Source: Nymphaea colorata
Taxonomy: Eukaryota; Streptophyta; Magnoliopsida; Nymphaeales; Nymphaeaceae
Assembly: GCF_008831285.2 (NCBI RefSeq)
Contig: NC_045141.1
Span: forward strand, 19,774,848-19,838,847
Length of the DNA stretch: 64,000 bases
Direction of reading: 5' to 3'
Below the pieces are notes generated by a model. That model was not told the DNA's origin and made no database searches. It saw only the letters and a list, made by a program, of their open reading frames with translations. Within the stretch, counting starts at the first letter, position 1. Each line of letters starts with the position of its first letter. Below, piece by piece: positions 25,916 to 36,633 of the stretch. A program made the translations under genes and the position numbers.

Positions 25916-28020
25916 GGAATTATGGATTTGGAAGTTGGTCTTCTTCTGGCCTCTGCCTTGAGTTCTCCCTTGGCTTGGAAAATTGGACCTTTGTCAACCT
26001 TTATCTCCTAATTATGTTGAAAATGGCATTCAAAAGGGACAATTTCCATAGGTTGACTCACCATGGTTTCATTTTTTCAGTCTTCAAAGTTTCAAACTTA
26101 CTTTTCGCCTACCATCGATTCGGTTTCAAGAAGAGCTCCTTCCATATCACAAGGACACGTCATTTTCACCTTGTGCCTCTCGTGGACACGACTAGACAAG
26201 CATCCCGGCTGCGCACAACATGCATTGGTATTATTTTAATACTATTTAATTGGTTTTCAAAACTTTGAAATTTAGAAGAATTTTTTAATCATTTGTTTTT
26301 TTAATCAAAATTTTAATTACCAAATTTAAAGTAAAAAAAAAACATGTACTCGTGTCCCAACTAAGAAAAGGATTTGTATTTGCGAGTAGGCCAGTGTCCT
26401 ACTTAATCTTGTTAGTGTGTTATGATAGGGTTCTTCTGTGACCCTAACAAATGTAATTGTAAATGTGATAGTTTGGAATCTTAAATCCAAGACTTCATAA
26501 AAAGGTATGTTTTGAAAGTTCCTCAATTTAAACAAACTCAGGATCTCAATAGCATAGCATGAATTTTAAATTCATGCTAGATGTTAAAAACCATGAATTT
26601 AAGGTCAGATTTTGAGGAAGAGAATGTTTGATTGTAAATCCATGGATCTAAGATCCTAGAATCTCATATCATTGTAGATCTCAAAAGAAACACAACCTAA
26701 AACGATCAGGACACCACTTAATTGCGGCATGCGATGTTTTGTCTTGGAGAGCGAAGCTAAGAGGTACGTTTGGACATGCAACTGCCAAACTAATTAACTG
26801 TTGGACCCCTAACCTTTTGTTGCTTCTTAACCATTATTTGTACCTAATAACTAGAAAAAGTAAAGAAACGACATAAAATCAACTCCTTCGGATCAAGACC
26901 ACTCAAACCTTCAACTTTCGAGACCTAATCGGACCCACTAGCCGCTACTCCTTCTCGATATTTTTCAATATTTCAATATGTTTAGGTACTTATAGTTAAG
27001 TACGTTATAGAATTTATTCAATGCATTCAACGAAATGCGGTCAAATGTTTCAGATCTCCGGTCGCGTCCTTTCCACTGATTGTGCGGCAAATCCTCACGA
27101 GTCGAGTAATGAAGTCAACTCTTCTCCATTACCAGAGCTCAACTTTGAACTTGGGCACCATCCTTTCCTTTTCTTTTTCTCTCTGCTTTCCTTTTTACAG
27201 CGCCATTGATCCAGTTTTAAACTCCAAAGAAACGTAACCCACGGGCAGCCACAAATGCAAAGAGGAGCTCGTGGCGTAGCAGCAGCAACCGGCGGCGAAA
27301 ACGGGAGTAGAATCTCCAGCAGAAACATGATAGTTAAATTTCTAACGCCAGATTTTTAAACTTGCAAGCAACAAACACCCTGCTCAAGGAAGAAATTAAA
27401 AATGATAATGTAAAACGGAGAAATATCTGAAACTGCTAGGAACAAGTTAACCACGGTGTCTGAGAACCACATACATGAATCTTGCTTAGAAAGTGAGCAT
27501 CCCCATGTTGACGTCCTTCTTTGGTGATCATTTGACCGCCATTGTTGAAAACGAGTTTTAGTCAGTTATCCTTTGTGCTTCTTGTGTCGAAGAAGAGTGG
27601 TTTCGGTTTGGTGAAACCCCAAATGAATACTTTCTGAGTTAACTCTCCAAGGTCAATCTGATCTAACTTATCTGGTCGAGCTCCACTTCACCGCAGCCCG
27701 TTTTTCAACTGCACTTTTTGGCCTAATATCGTTCTGATCATGCTCCACCTGCTCAGAATTCTATGGGTCAGATCATGAGATTTGGCGCCACGCAGCCGTC
27801 CATTGGAAGAGGCCTAAAACTTAAGAGCTCCATTCAATCTATCTTGTGTTTGACGCTAGCCATACCATTTAAACCCATTCAATGAATTTGCCATTTGATT
27901 ACTGGTTCTCCTCTCGCCGGAAAGTTCGTTAACTTGCTTTATTTTTTTGTGTTCTTTCCCCTTGGTCCACCAACATTCTCCCCATCCTCGATCTGCTCCC
28001 GATCCACCTCTTCAAGACTC
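23810..28020. other. Intergenic region between receptor and polygalacturonase
   Basis: No gene is supported. The left end should carry the receptor 3' untranslated region. It holds a GA run at 24466-24487, a compound (CT)n(TA)n tract at 25854-25915, and a repeat-like stretch at 26540-26700 containing an odd-length palindrome at 26555-26579. Minus-strand open frames around 24300-24890 and 27095-27328 have no recognisable motifs. Confidence 0.6.
25854..25915. repeat. Compound (CT)n(TA)n microsatellite
   Basis: A CT run with a single G interruption spans 25854-25893 and continues directly into a TA run to 25915. Confidence 0.93.
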
Positions 28021-28028
28021 TATATATA
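28021..28028 (+). promoter_or_regulatory. TATA box of the polygalacturonase gene
   Basis: TATATATA within CTCTATATATAAG lies about 115 bp upstream of the ATG at 28142. That leaves room for a start site near 28050-28060 and a leader of roughly 85 nt. Confidence 0.65.
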
Positions 28029-28141
28029 AGTGTTCACGGCCTTTCTGTTTCTTGTGACTTCTCGCCTTCTCCGTCTCGAGCGCACTGCAGCTGTGCCCTG
28101 GCAAAGCATTTAGAGCTGCAGATCTCCTCTCTTATTTCCCC

Positions 28142-30629
28142 ATGGCGAACTCTATCGCTGCCTTTCTTACCACCCTCTGCGGGCTCTTTGCCCTTGTCTT
28201 TCTCCGGCCTGCCAGTGCCGCCTACGTCATTACTAGTTATGGTGCTAAGCCCGATGGCGTGAGCGACAGCAGCGGTGCTTTCCTCAAGGCCTGGAATGCG
28301 GCGTGTAACTCCGCCGGACCTTCAACTGTTTATGTGCCGGTTGGAAGGTTCCTCTTGCTGCCGGTGGAGTTCTCTGGCCCTTGTAGGAGCCGTAGTATCA
28401 CCGTGAGGATCGATGGCACCCTGGTGGCGTCGGGGGATTACTGGCGGCACAGTGTGGCTGGGCACTGGCTACTGTTTGATAGTGTTGAAGGTGTAACGAT
28501 TGAAGGAGGGACTCTGGATGGCCGGGGATCTGCCTTGTGGGCCTGCAAGGCTGCTGCCGGAAACTGCCCTGATGGAGCTACGGTGACTTTCTCTCTCTTT
28601 CTCTTTTTTGCATTCTGCTCATGGTCGCGTGACTTTGTTTGTTCTTCTCCATGCAGTCTCTCTACTTTAACAATGCAAAGGACGTTGCAGTAAAAGGCCT
28701 CGCGTCCATCAACAGCGAGCTCTTCCATATTGTGTTCCTTGGCTGCGTGGGAGTGAACGTAGAGAGAGTGGCTATCTCGGCCGCCGGCGACAGCCCCAAT
28801 ACGGACGGCATACATGTGGAACGATCGTCCAGGGTTTCCATTACAAACACGAGAATACAAACCGGCGACGACTGCATATCGATCGGTCCGGGTGCACAAA
28901 ACCTATGGATCGAGCAGGTCTCATGTGGCCCAGGACATGGCATAAGGTATCCCCAATTTCATAAAACCTCTTAAACCATGCATCACATTCGTGCATGAAT
29001 TTTTTTTATGTGGTGGTATGATTAATGACTAAAATACCTTTAGCTTAATTATTTGTAAAGATAAAACTGAAAATAAAAAAAATAAAAAGAATCATAGAAA
29101 ATATTTCTTTTTAATAAATTATCAAAATGTCCTTTCATTTTTTATGCACACTGTGTGTCCGACACATGTAACTTTCTCTCCTATAATCCAAGATTCTAAC
29201 ATGGTCCTTCACTAGCTGAAATTATGAAAACACCGTTAAGAAAGAGTTGCAAGAAAGGCCTCCACATAAGGATAAAATAGGAACATGAGTTTGTTTTCCT
29301 ATTTTACCCTCCGTGGAGGGACATAGTATGTTCGGTCCTCAAGCCAATATATCCTTTTATATCCCGAACCATACCCTCCTCTCTGTTCGGCCCTCAAGAC
29401 ATGCACAGCCCCCGAACATGTTCGAAGATGAGCATACAAATTGGAGTACATGCAACGAAAGTTTGATCTACTTAGCCTTAAGTGGTTGGACTTAAAAAGA
29501 CGAGTACACGATCTAAAAAAGGTCAAAAGTTTGATAGATGAAACAAATTTTCTTCATAAGTTGGTCGGAATCATGGCATCACTTAATTATCAGAGATCTG
29601 CCTAACTCACCTTCCCTAAGACTTGTCTTGTCTACCGTTCTCTCCTCGTATATTTTGTATGCGTATATTTTGTATATCATGATGCATTCGTAGGTCTTGC
29701 TTTTCATTGTCATACATGAAAACCTCTACCCACACAAGTCAAAATCGATTATAATTAGAGATTATTTGGCAATATTGTACAATTAATTTGTCTCAAAATT
29801 AGAACAGATTCATAAAACAATATACAAACCTGATTTAATTTTTAGACCTGCTTTAATTTTTAGAGCAGATTCAGTGGACATGTCCTTGCCAAACAGCCTC
29901 TTCCACAACTGAAAAAGAGCTTTCAAGTTGTACAAAATGTAATCAGGCAGTCCTCAAACCATGTAACGAAAATATAAGTTTGCCTTTCCTGAAATTTTTT
30001 GGGGTGATTAAATTATTTTCTTCCACAATTGCAGCATTGGAAGTCTGGGCAAGGACGCTACAGAGGACGGGGTTCAGAATATCACGGTGAAAAATACTGT
30101 ATTCAGAGGGAGTCAGAATGGCCTGAGAATCAAAACATGGGCGAGGAAGAGCACCGGCTTCGTTCGAGGCGTCGTCTTTCAGACTGCCACCATGCAGAAT
30201 GTGATAAACCCCATTATAATCGACCAGAACTACTGCCCCCACTACAAGAACTGCCCAAATCAGGTATTAATGATCTGGCTTTCTGCTTCTTCCAGGAAAT
30301 AGAAGCGGCAGCCGTGGAACTGCCAGTAATGAACGTTGTTCCTGTATATTAATGGTCGTGCCTGGCCAATAGGTTTAATCTTCTTCTGAATCTTCGTTTC
30401 CTTGATGTAGCACTCTGGCGTGAGGATATCGGGAGTGACATACAGCAACATCAAGGGCAGTTCGGCGACGCCGGTCGCCGTCAAGTTCGCCTGCAGTCCG
30501 GCTGCACCATGCAAGGCGATCAGGTTGGCGGATGTTAAGTTGATGTACCAGCAACAACCGACAAAATCATCTTGCCAGAACGTCGTGGGGACTGCTAGCG
30601 GTCTGGTGGTTCCACCAAGCTGCTTTTGA
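28142..30629 (+). CDS. Polygalacturonase (glycoside hydrolase family 28), secreted, intact
   Basis: Exons 28142-28582, 28657-28946, 30035-30263 and 30411-30629 encode 392 residues. A signal peptide (about residues 1-26, ending PASA) directs secretion. The mature start YVITSYGAKPDG is typical of plant GH28. All four signature motifs are present: NTD at 195-197 (SPNTDGIHV), DD at 218-219 (TGDDCISIG), GHG at 240-242 and RIK at 275-277. The three catalytic aspartates are therefore intact and the enzyme should hydrolyse alpha-1,4-galacturonan in cell-wall pectin; endo- or exo-action cannot be decided. The C-terminal cysteines are retained (CPHYKNCP, CSPAAPC, SSCQN, PPSCF). A broken copy lies 5 kb downstream. 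Intron 2 (28947-30034) holds a small terminal-inverted-repeat element. Confidence 0.97.
29758..29900. mobile_element. Small MITE-like element in polygalacturonase intron 2
   Basis: The left end GAGATTATTTGGCAA and the complement of the right end, GAGGCTGTTTGGCAA, match at 12 of 15 positions. The interior is AT-rich with two copies of TTTAATTTTTAGA. Length (143 bp) and end sequence suggest a non-autonomous hAT-like MITE. No clean target-site duplication is visible. Confidence 0.55.
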
Positions 30630-31131
30630 GTAGAGATATTAGCTTGAGGGGCTGGCTTAACTCAGTGGGTACTGTTTAAGTTAAAGATTGGTCCTGTATC
30701 ATATTAGAGCCCGGTAGGCATGGATACAGCCCTGGGCTCACCCGCTGGGTTAGTTCTCCCTGGTTTTATAGCTCTAGACAACTACATACCACATATACAC
30801 ACATACATTTGTAACCAAACTTTAGGGAATATAAATATATGAAATTTATTATTACATAGTGTGTATGTGAGAGGGAGTCTCTGCTTCCTTTTTCAAGTTG
30901 GTAAAATTTATCTTTCTTCAAATCCAATTTGTGAATAACTCGTATTAATGACAACGTGCTCGTCTTAATGACAACATATAATTAAAGCAATCTACTAATT
31001 GTTTTTGTTTTGAAGATCGTCTTGGTGAAGAATGAATTTCTCGGTCAGGACTCACCGTTATGCACGACGTCTTAAAAAAGTTTTTAAAATTGAATAGCAA
31101 AATGAGATTTTATGTTCGTAAAGAAAAAATT

Positions 31132-31560
31132 CTACGACGATGTGTAATAAGTTGCCGGCGGACGACAAGTAAGTCGTCTGGGTAGGAGGGGGCAGAAGGA
31201 AACGTGGGCAGTGGATTTGGCGCTAGCGCTTCTTCTTTCCGGCCCTCCCTCGTTCCAAAAGGAAAGAGAAAAGAACAGAGGACCACGGACCACCGACTCG
31301 CTCCGACGGTGGAGGCCTTCTTGCCTCCATTTTCCGAGCACCGCCACTACCCTTTTCCGGCTGGACCGTCTTTCTCTCTCACACACACATGGTAATGGAA
31401 TTGGAGGCCTCTGGAAGTGGATCCCATGCGGCACCCGAGACAGGGGTTCCTCGGCGAGAAGCTGATCGATCAGGGCCAGCCGATCTCGGAGGGGTAGAGA
31501 GCCAGCCGATCCGGGACGCCTTCATTCCATCCACCTGCCTGGATCTTTTTCTGTCCCCCT
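31132..31560 (+). pseudogene. Truncated deoxyhypusine hydroxylase copy (promoter and exon 1 only)
   Basis: From GACAAGTAAGTCGTCT through the leader (CACCGACTCGCTCCGACGGT) to the coding start, this copies 36370-36800, the start of the first full-length DOHH gene. The coding part from about 31396 keeps GCCTCTGGAAGTGG, GCGGCACCCGAGACAG, CGAGAAGCTG and CAGCCGATC. It then has frameshifts, a stop (GAGGGGTAG) and a deletion before CGGGACGCC. Later exons are absent and a fold-back element begins at 31692. It is a non-functional duplicate. Confidence 0.9.
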
Positions 31561-31691
31561 TCTGTTTTTGTACGTTGGTTTCTTCTTATCTGCTTCTTTC
31601 GTTCGTTTGTTTGTCAATCTGCTTCTGTGGAGGCTTCTGCGATCTTCTCACAATTACGGCTCATTTGAGTTTGTTGAAGGGCACTTTCCAT

Positions 31692-32831
31692 TGGCGAACA
31701 AAACACGGATTGGTGAATTAAAAGCTAGTTCAACAAGGTGAACAAGCGAGGGAGATCAGTAGACCTTTCGAAAGAAAAAGTGGACGTCAAGGATAATGCA
31801 GATCAGCAAAGAGCAAAAACTAGAAGAAAGAAGAAGAAATAGAACCTGTTAAGAAGGCTTTAAAGAGCTATCAAACAAACACCCCTTTACTAGACCGACA
31901 AGGAGAAACTATACGGTAAGCCAGGAAAACGAAAAATTTTCTTGAAAAAGCAATACAAACTGGGGTGCATGTCAAAGAATTTTATGACAAGTAATCTCAT
32001 ACATGATATCTCATGTCGTCAACGTCTGCCATTTTGGGCAAAATGGTTTCTTGAAGTCATTCCGTTTTGTTGCCATCTATCTGAATGCTAATGGGAGTTC
32101 GTAAAACGTTTGTTAATTTAGACATGAATTCATGAATGGAGGAAAATATGATTCAATTTCCATAGTAGCAGGAAGTGAAACAGTATAAATAGAGAACCAG
32201 TTTTGGGTCGTGCACTCTCAGCCGGAGGATTGATGTCTGTGATTTCCTTCCAATTCATTCGAAAAAAGTAAATTTATTTGGCAATTGTGGTTGAATGAAA
32301 CATGATCCCTTTTTCTGAAATCAGGTTGCAAAAAGCCACCCTTAGGTAGAAATTTGCTCAAAATATGGTACCATATTTTCCTCCATAGACTTCATGTCTA
32401 AATTAACAAACTTTTTACAAACTCCCATTAGCATTCAGGTAGATGGCAACAAAAAGCAATGACTTCAAGAAACCATTTTGCTCAAAGTGGCAGACGTTGA
32501 CGACATGAAATGATCATACAATGTATGAGATGAGTTGTCATAAAATTTTTTGACATGCACCCCAGTTTGTATTGCTTTTTCAAGATAATTTTTTCGTGGC
32601 TTACAGTATAGTTTCTCCTTGTCGGTCTAGTAAAGGGGTGTTTGTTTTGATGGCTTTCAAAGCCTTCTTAACAGGTTTTATTTCTTTTTCTTTCTTCTAG
32701 TTTTTGCTCTTTGCTGATCTGCATTATCCTTGACGTCCACTTTTTCTTTCGAAAGGCCTACTGATCCCTCCCTCTCTCTTGTTCACCATGTTGAACTAGC
32801 TTTTAGTTCACGAATCCGTGTTTGTTCGCCA
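31692..32831. mobile_element. 1.14-kb fold-back element with 460-bp inverted arms
   Basis: The left arm (31692-32150) and right arm (32372-32831) are imperfect reverse complements along their whole length, for example TGGCGAACAAAACACGGATT against its complement at the right end, and GTTAATTTAGACATGAA at the inner ends. The loop of about 220 bp has no coding sequence. Long inverted arms point to a Foldback or non-autonomous Mutator-like element. Flanking sequences CACTTTCCAT and TATTGTCAGT show no target-site duplication. A long hairpin transcript would be a small-RNA source. Confidence 0.9.
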
Positions 32832-35740
32832 TATTGTCAGTTTCACCTGAATGAATGATTGATTGTAGGTTTGAAGTGCTCGGCTACTTCACAAAAGACC
32901 CCTCAAAATTGACGCGACTCCGTTTCTGTGTTCCATGATCTTACGACACATATAGAGAAAGGCTAAACTAGCGATCTATGTAACTATTTGGGTTAGAACC
33001 ACACAGTGAATGGCGCATTAGTAGAATAAACAATATCGTTGAAGAATGCTTTTTGTTTTATGCACGTCTTTCTGATCAGTTATTTTTTATAAATTCATTT
33101 TGTTGGTTGGCAGTTATTTTATGAACAGTTATCATCTCCTACCTTTGTTCTTTCAAAGGTGGAGCAAATTTGAAGGAATGTTTTCACAAAAACCTTCGTT
33201 TTATAAAGCCATTTGTGCAAACTATTGTTGTTCTACATAATTGGAGTCTTGCCTTAAATCTTAACTTGGGCAGATTTTAACTTGTGCCCCCCCCCCTCCC
33301 TCCAACAACAGCTTCGGCTTTAAAAAAGTTAAGAACCAAGATAAGCAACCACTTAAGAATTATTATAAGTTTTTAAAGATCTCTCACAAACTTTAATACA
33401 ATACCAAACTTTTGAAATGTTATACGGATGCCCCTAAGCATGTTTTGTGGTTCTTCTCATTTTCATTGGTTGGGCATGGATGTGGTTAAGTGTACTTAAC
33501 CATGTGTTCTTTTGACTGTTTAAATTCCTTTTTGGTAGTATATTTGAATTTGAAATATGCATTCATTTTAGGGGCACGAATGGGGCTTTTCACTTGCTAT
33601 GAAAATGCATGCATGTGTTATGCATGCATGTGTTATGTTTACTTGCTAGCAATTGAAAAGCCCTGGTTCTTGTTCTCCAAAACACAAACAACTAGAAGGA
33701 ACAGACAAGGTGGACATGAATGGAATCAGAAATTTTTTATGAGGGAGATCGAATTAAAGTTTCTAAATTTTAACTAGGCCGAAATATTATTTTTCAAAAT
33801 TTTTATGCAGAACAAATAAATTTTTTTAAAATTTACATGTAAATTTTTGAAAAAAAAAAAGGTGGGGCTGAGACCCATGCGGGCCTACCTTGGCTCCACC
33901 CCTGAAAGTGGATGATGAATGGGTTGGTGTCCACTTGCTTCCCGTTGATGGTAAGATATCAAGGCGAAAGAACGAAAGAACGCAGACGAAGAGCACCAAC
34001 TCCCCGACTAGGGCGAAAACAAGGGAGGCTGGCAGAGGTTTTGGCCATCCCCCCCTCTTAATTTTTTTTTATAATTTAAATGTAAATTTTAAATAATTTT
34101 ATTTATCTTAAATAAACATTTTGAAAAATTATATTTCTACTACTGTTAAATTTTGAAACTATAGTTCCTCTCTCTCATAAAAAAATCTTAGCTCTACCCT
34201 GTCCTGACCTTGCTCGTTCTCTCTCTCTCTCTTCCTCTCTCCAAGTAGTCTCATAAGTGCATCGAAAACAAAACGAGAAATCGAACTTTTGATACACAAA
34301 GAGTTGAAGCTTGAAACAGTGCGACGCCTTTCCTTCTTCTCTTAGTGAGAAAACAGATCGCTGGATCTATTTTTTTCATCGAGTGAGGAAAGAAAAAAGA
34401 GTTCACTAAGGACTTGAAAAAAAGAAATGAAAGAGAAAGTAACATATGGAAGGACCACCAGAAAGTTGGAGCAACATGGACTCAAGAAGGAACTCCAAAA
34501 GAGCTTGGGATTCCAAACAAATAAAAAACAGAATGAAAACTCTTTTTCTACTAGACTAAAAAGCTTCTCTAGTAGCACGGACAAACTGAACACCCGATCG
34601 ATATTTGTCTCCCCAAATCAAGCAGAGGAAGCAAACGCCAAAGAAGACTACCATCCACCAGAGAAAGCTACCGGGAAACTTTGGAGTGGCCGGAGCTAAC
34701 CAGCTGGTTCCAGTCCTGCTTCTGGACATAGGAACCAGATCGAGAATCTCTCACTTCTAAGTAGAGGTGGGAAAGAAGGGATAGGCTTTTAATTTTTTTT
34801 TTAGCTGAAATGTTCTCTTTCTTACTGCACTTGGAAATCGCACTCAACCCAATTTCTGTGGATCCACCGTGGCCAATGCACTTACCATCTATGTTGCTAA
34901 AAGGAAGTCACCTATGTGTAAGTTGAAGTATGGTGGGAACGGCACCCCACGACACCGAAAGCAAGTCCTGCATCTTAAAGATAAAAGGTTGAGTGAAAGC
35001 TTTGATCTTCTATCGAGTAGTGTAAAACCCTGATCACACTAACCATTGCCAATACACTTTTCACATATTAAAAACCGAAGTTTGACGGCTTAGTGGTATT
35101 ATGCAATATGGTCACTCCGTCACATTAAATTGATCAAGCATCAAATTTTTATATAGTTCTGATCTTTATTCTATCCACATGCTTCATGATAAGTACACTT
35201 ATCATGAGAAGTACACTTAACCACATCTATGCACATGTACAGCCTACAAAAGTTCCAGTCTGAAAGAAAAATCATCTTTCCGAAGTTCTCATTCTCAATT
35301 TCTTTTTTCAGGTGATTGTTGAATAGAAGACATGTTGACAAGGATATTGCATTGCCACGATGATCTGATGCTGCCCAATTGATCTATTTCGTGAATTGGA
35401 TTTTTTGTAAATTTAAAGACTTTGGGATATCACAGGCTTCTGTACTCTGCATTTTTATGAAACTTTGTTTTTGAGGGTGCAATTTGATTTATTACTCAAA
35501 TGTTGGTGGTTGGAAGTTAGTTGATGACGATGCCTCTGCACTTTGGTTTTAATTAAAAATTGTTTAGAAAAAAAAATGCAAGGTCATCACAACGTCATCA
35601 CCACAGTGGGGAAGCGGCATGGTGGCTTGCTTACACCAGCTTCATAAAATTAGTTTGAAATATATGTTAATGTTTTAATATATTTGATTGTTGTATATAT
35701 AAGTGCCCCAGAGAAATTAAAGGTATTGAATGAGTGCTCC
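32832..35740. other. Repeat-rich spacer without recognisable genes
   Basis: It contains a C-run near 33288, a tandem GCATGCATGTGTTAT repeat near 33605-33640, the reverse copy of the GGCTCCACC repeat (33717-33903) and another diverged copy (34060-34200). An open frame at 34427-34699 (90 codons, lysine/serine-rich) has no known motif and no splice context. I do not call a gene. Confidence 0.55.
33717..33903 (-). repeat. Reverse-oriented copy of the GGCTCCAC dispersed repeat
   Basis: The complement of the 12786-12960 repeat: TCTAAATTTTAACTAGGCCGAAAT, TTTACATGTAAATTTTTGAAA and a terminal TACCTTGGCTCCACCCCTG are recognisable. Confidence 0.65.
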
Positions 35741-35744
35741 CACC

Positions 35745-36070
35745 AAAAAAAATTTTTGGATCGCTAGTGATTATGGTGCTAAGCGCAAGCGACAACAGCA
35801 GAGCTTGCCTCAAGGCCTGGATTAATGTAGCATCTAACTCGGTCAGACCTTCAACTCTGTACTCTGGTAAGTTACTCTTGCAGGGATTTGAGTTCTCTGG
35901 CCCTTGTACAAACTGCTATTGAGTTTTATGGAGTTCTCTGGCCCTTGTACAAACTGAGTTTTATGGCATTAGCGGAGTCAGAAATTTTTTCAAGTTGATG
36001 TACCACATTTGCGCGGTTTGGTGGGGCGACTTCTAGCGGTTTGGTGGTTCCACCAAGCTGCTTTTGAGTC
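35745..36070 (+). pseudogene. Polygalacturonase pseudogene fragment
   Basis: The fragment copies the exon 1 stretch of the intact gene (TAGTGATTATGGTGCTAAGC, CTCAAGGCCTGGA, CAGACCTTCAACTC, GAGTTCTCTGGCCCTTGTA). It then jumps to the last part of exon 4 (CAAGTTGATGTACCA, GGTTTGGTGGTTCCACCAAG, CTGCTTTTGAG). Frameshifts, in-frame stops and loss of all four catalytic motifs show it is dead. A block of about 35 bp containing TTCTCTGGCCCTTGTACAAA is locally duplicated. Homology to the intact gene's downstream sequence continues to about 36270. Confidence 0.92.
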
Positions 36071-36633
36071 AGGTTATGGCCTCGGTTAACTTTCTCCGGG
36101 TTCATAACTCGATCTACACAACTATTACATGATATATACACATGTATTTGTAACCAAACTTCAGTGAATATAAATATGACATTTAGTCTTACATGCATGT
36201 ATATGAGAGGGGGAAATAATATCATTTACTCGTTCAAGTATGTCAAGTTTACTTCCTTCAAATTAAAACTGTAAAAGAATAACTAAAGTATCGGTTGACC
36301 ACTTGACCAAGTTTTTTTAATTAAGCTGAAACTAAATGAATGTCATATTGAAGAAAATTTTGTTTTCGCGACGGTGTGTTTCCAGCCGACAAGTAAGTCG
36401 TCTAGAAAATGGTAGAAGTGGGCGGAAGCGAGCGTACGTGGCTGTTTGTAGCAGTTGACGTTAGCGGTGGTTTTCGCGCTGGCGCCTTCCCACTCCCTTC
36501 CCTTCAAAAGCAAGGAGGAATGGACAGAGGACCACCGACTCGCTCCGACGGTGGAGACCTTCTTGCCTTCGTTTGCTGAGCACCGAGATTACGCTTTTCC
36601 GGCTAGACCATCGCCCCGCTCTCTCTTGTGGCA

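Noticed and set aside
34427-34699. 90-codon plus-strand open frame
   Set aside because: Composition is lysine/serine-rich without motif, and the surroundings are repeats. No evidence of splicing or conservation.
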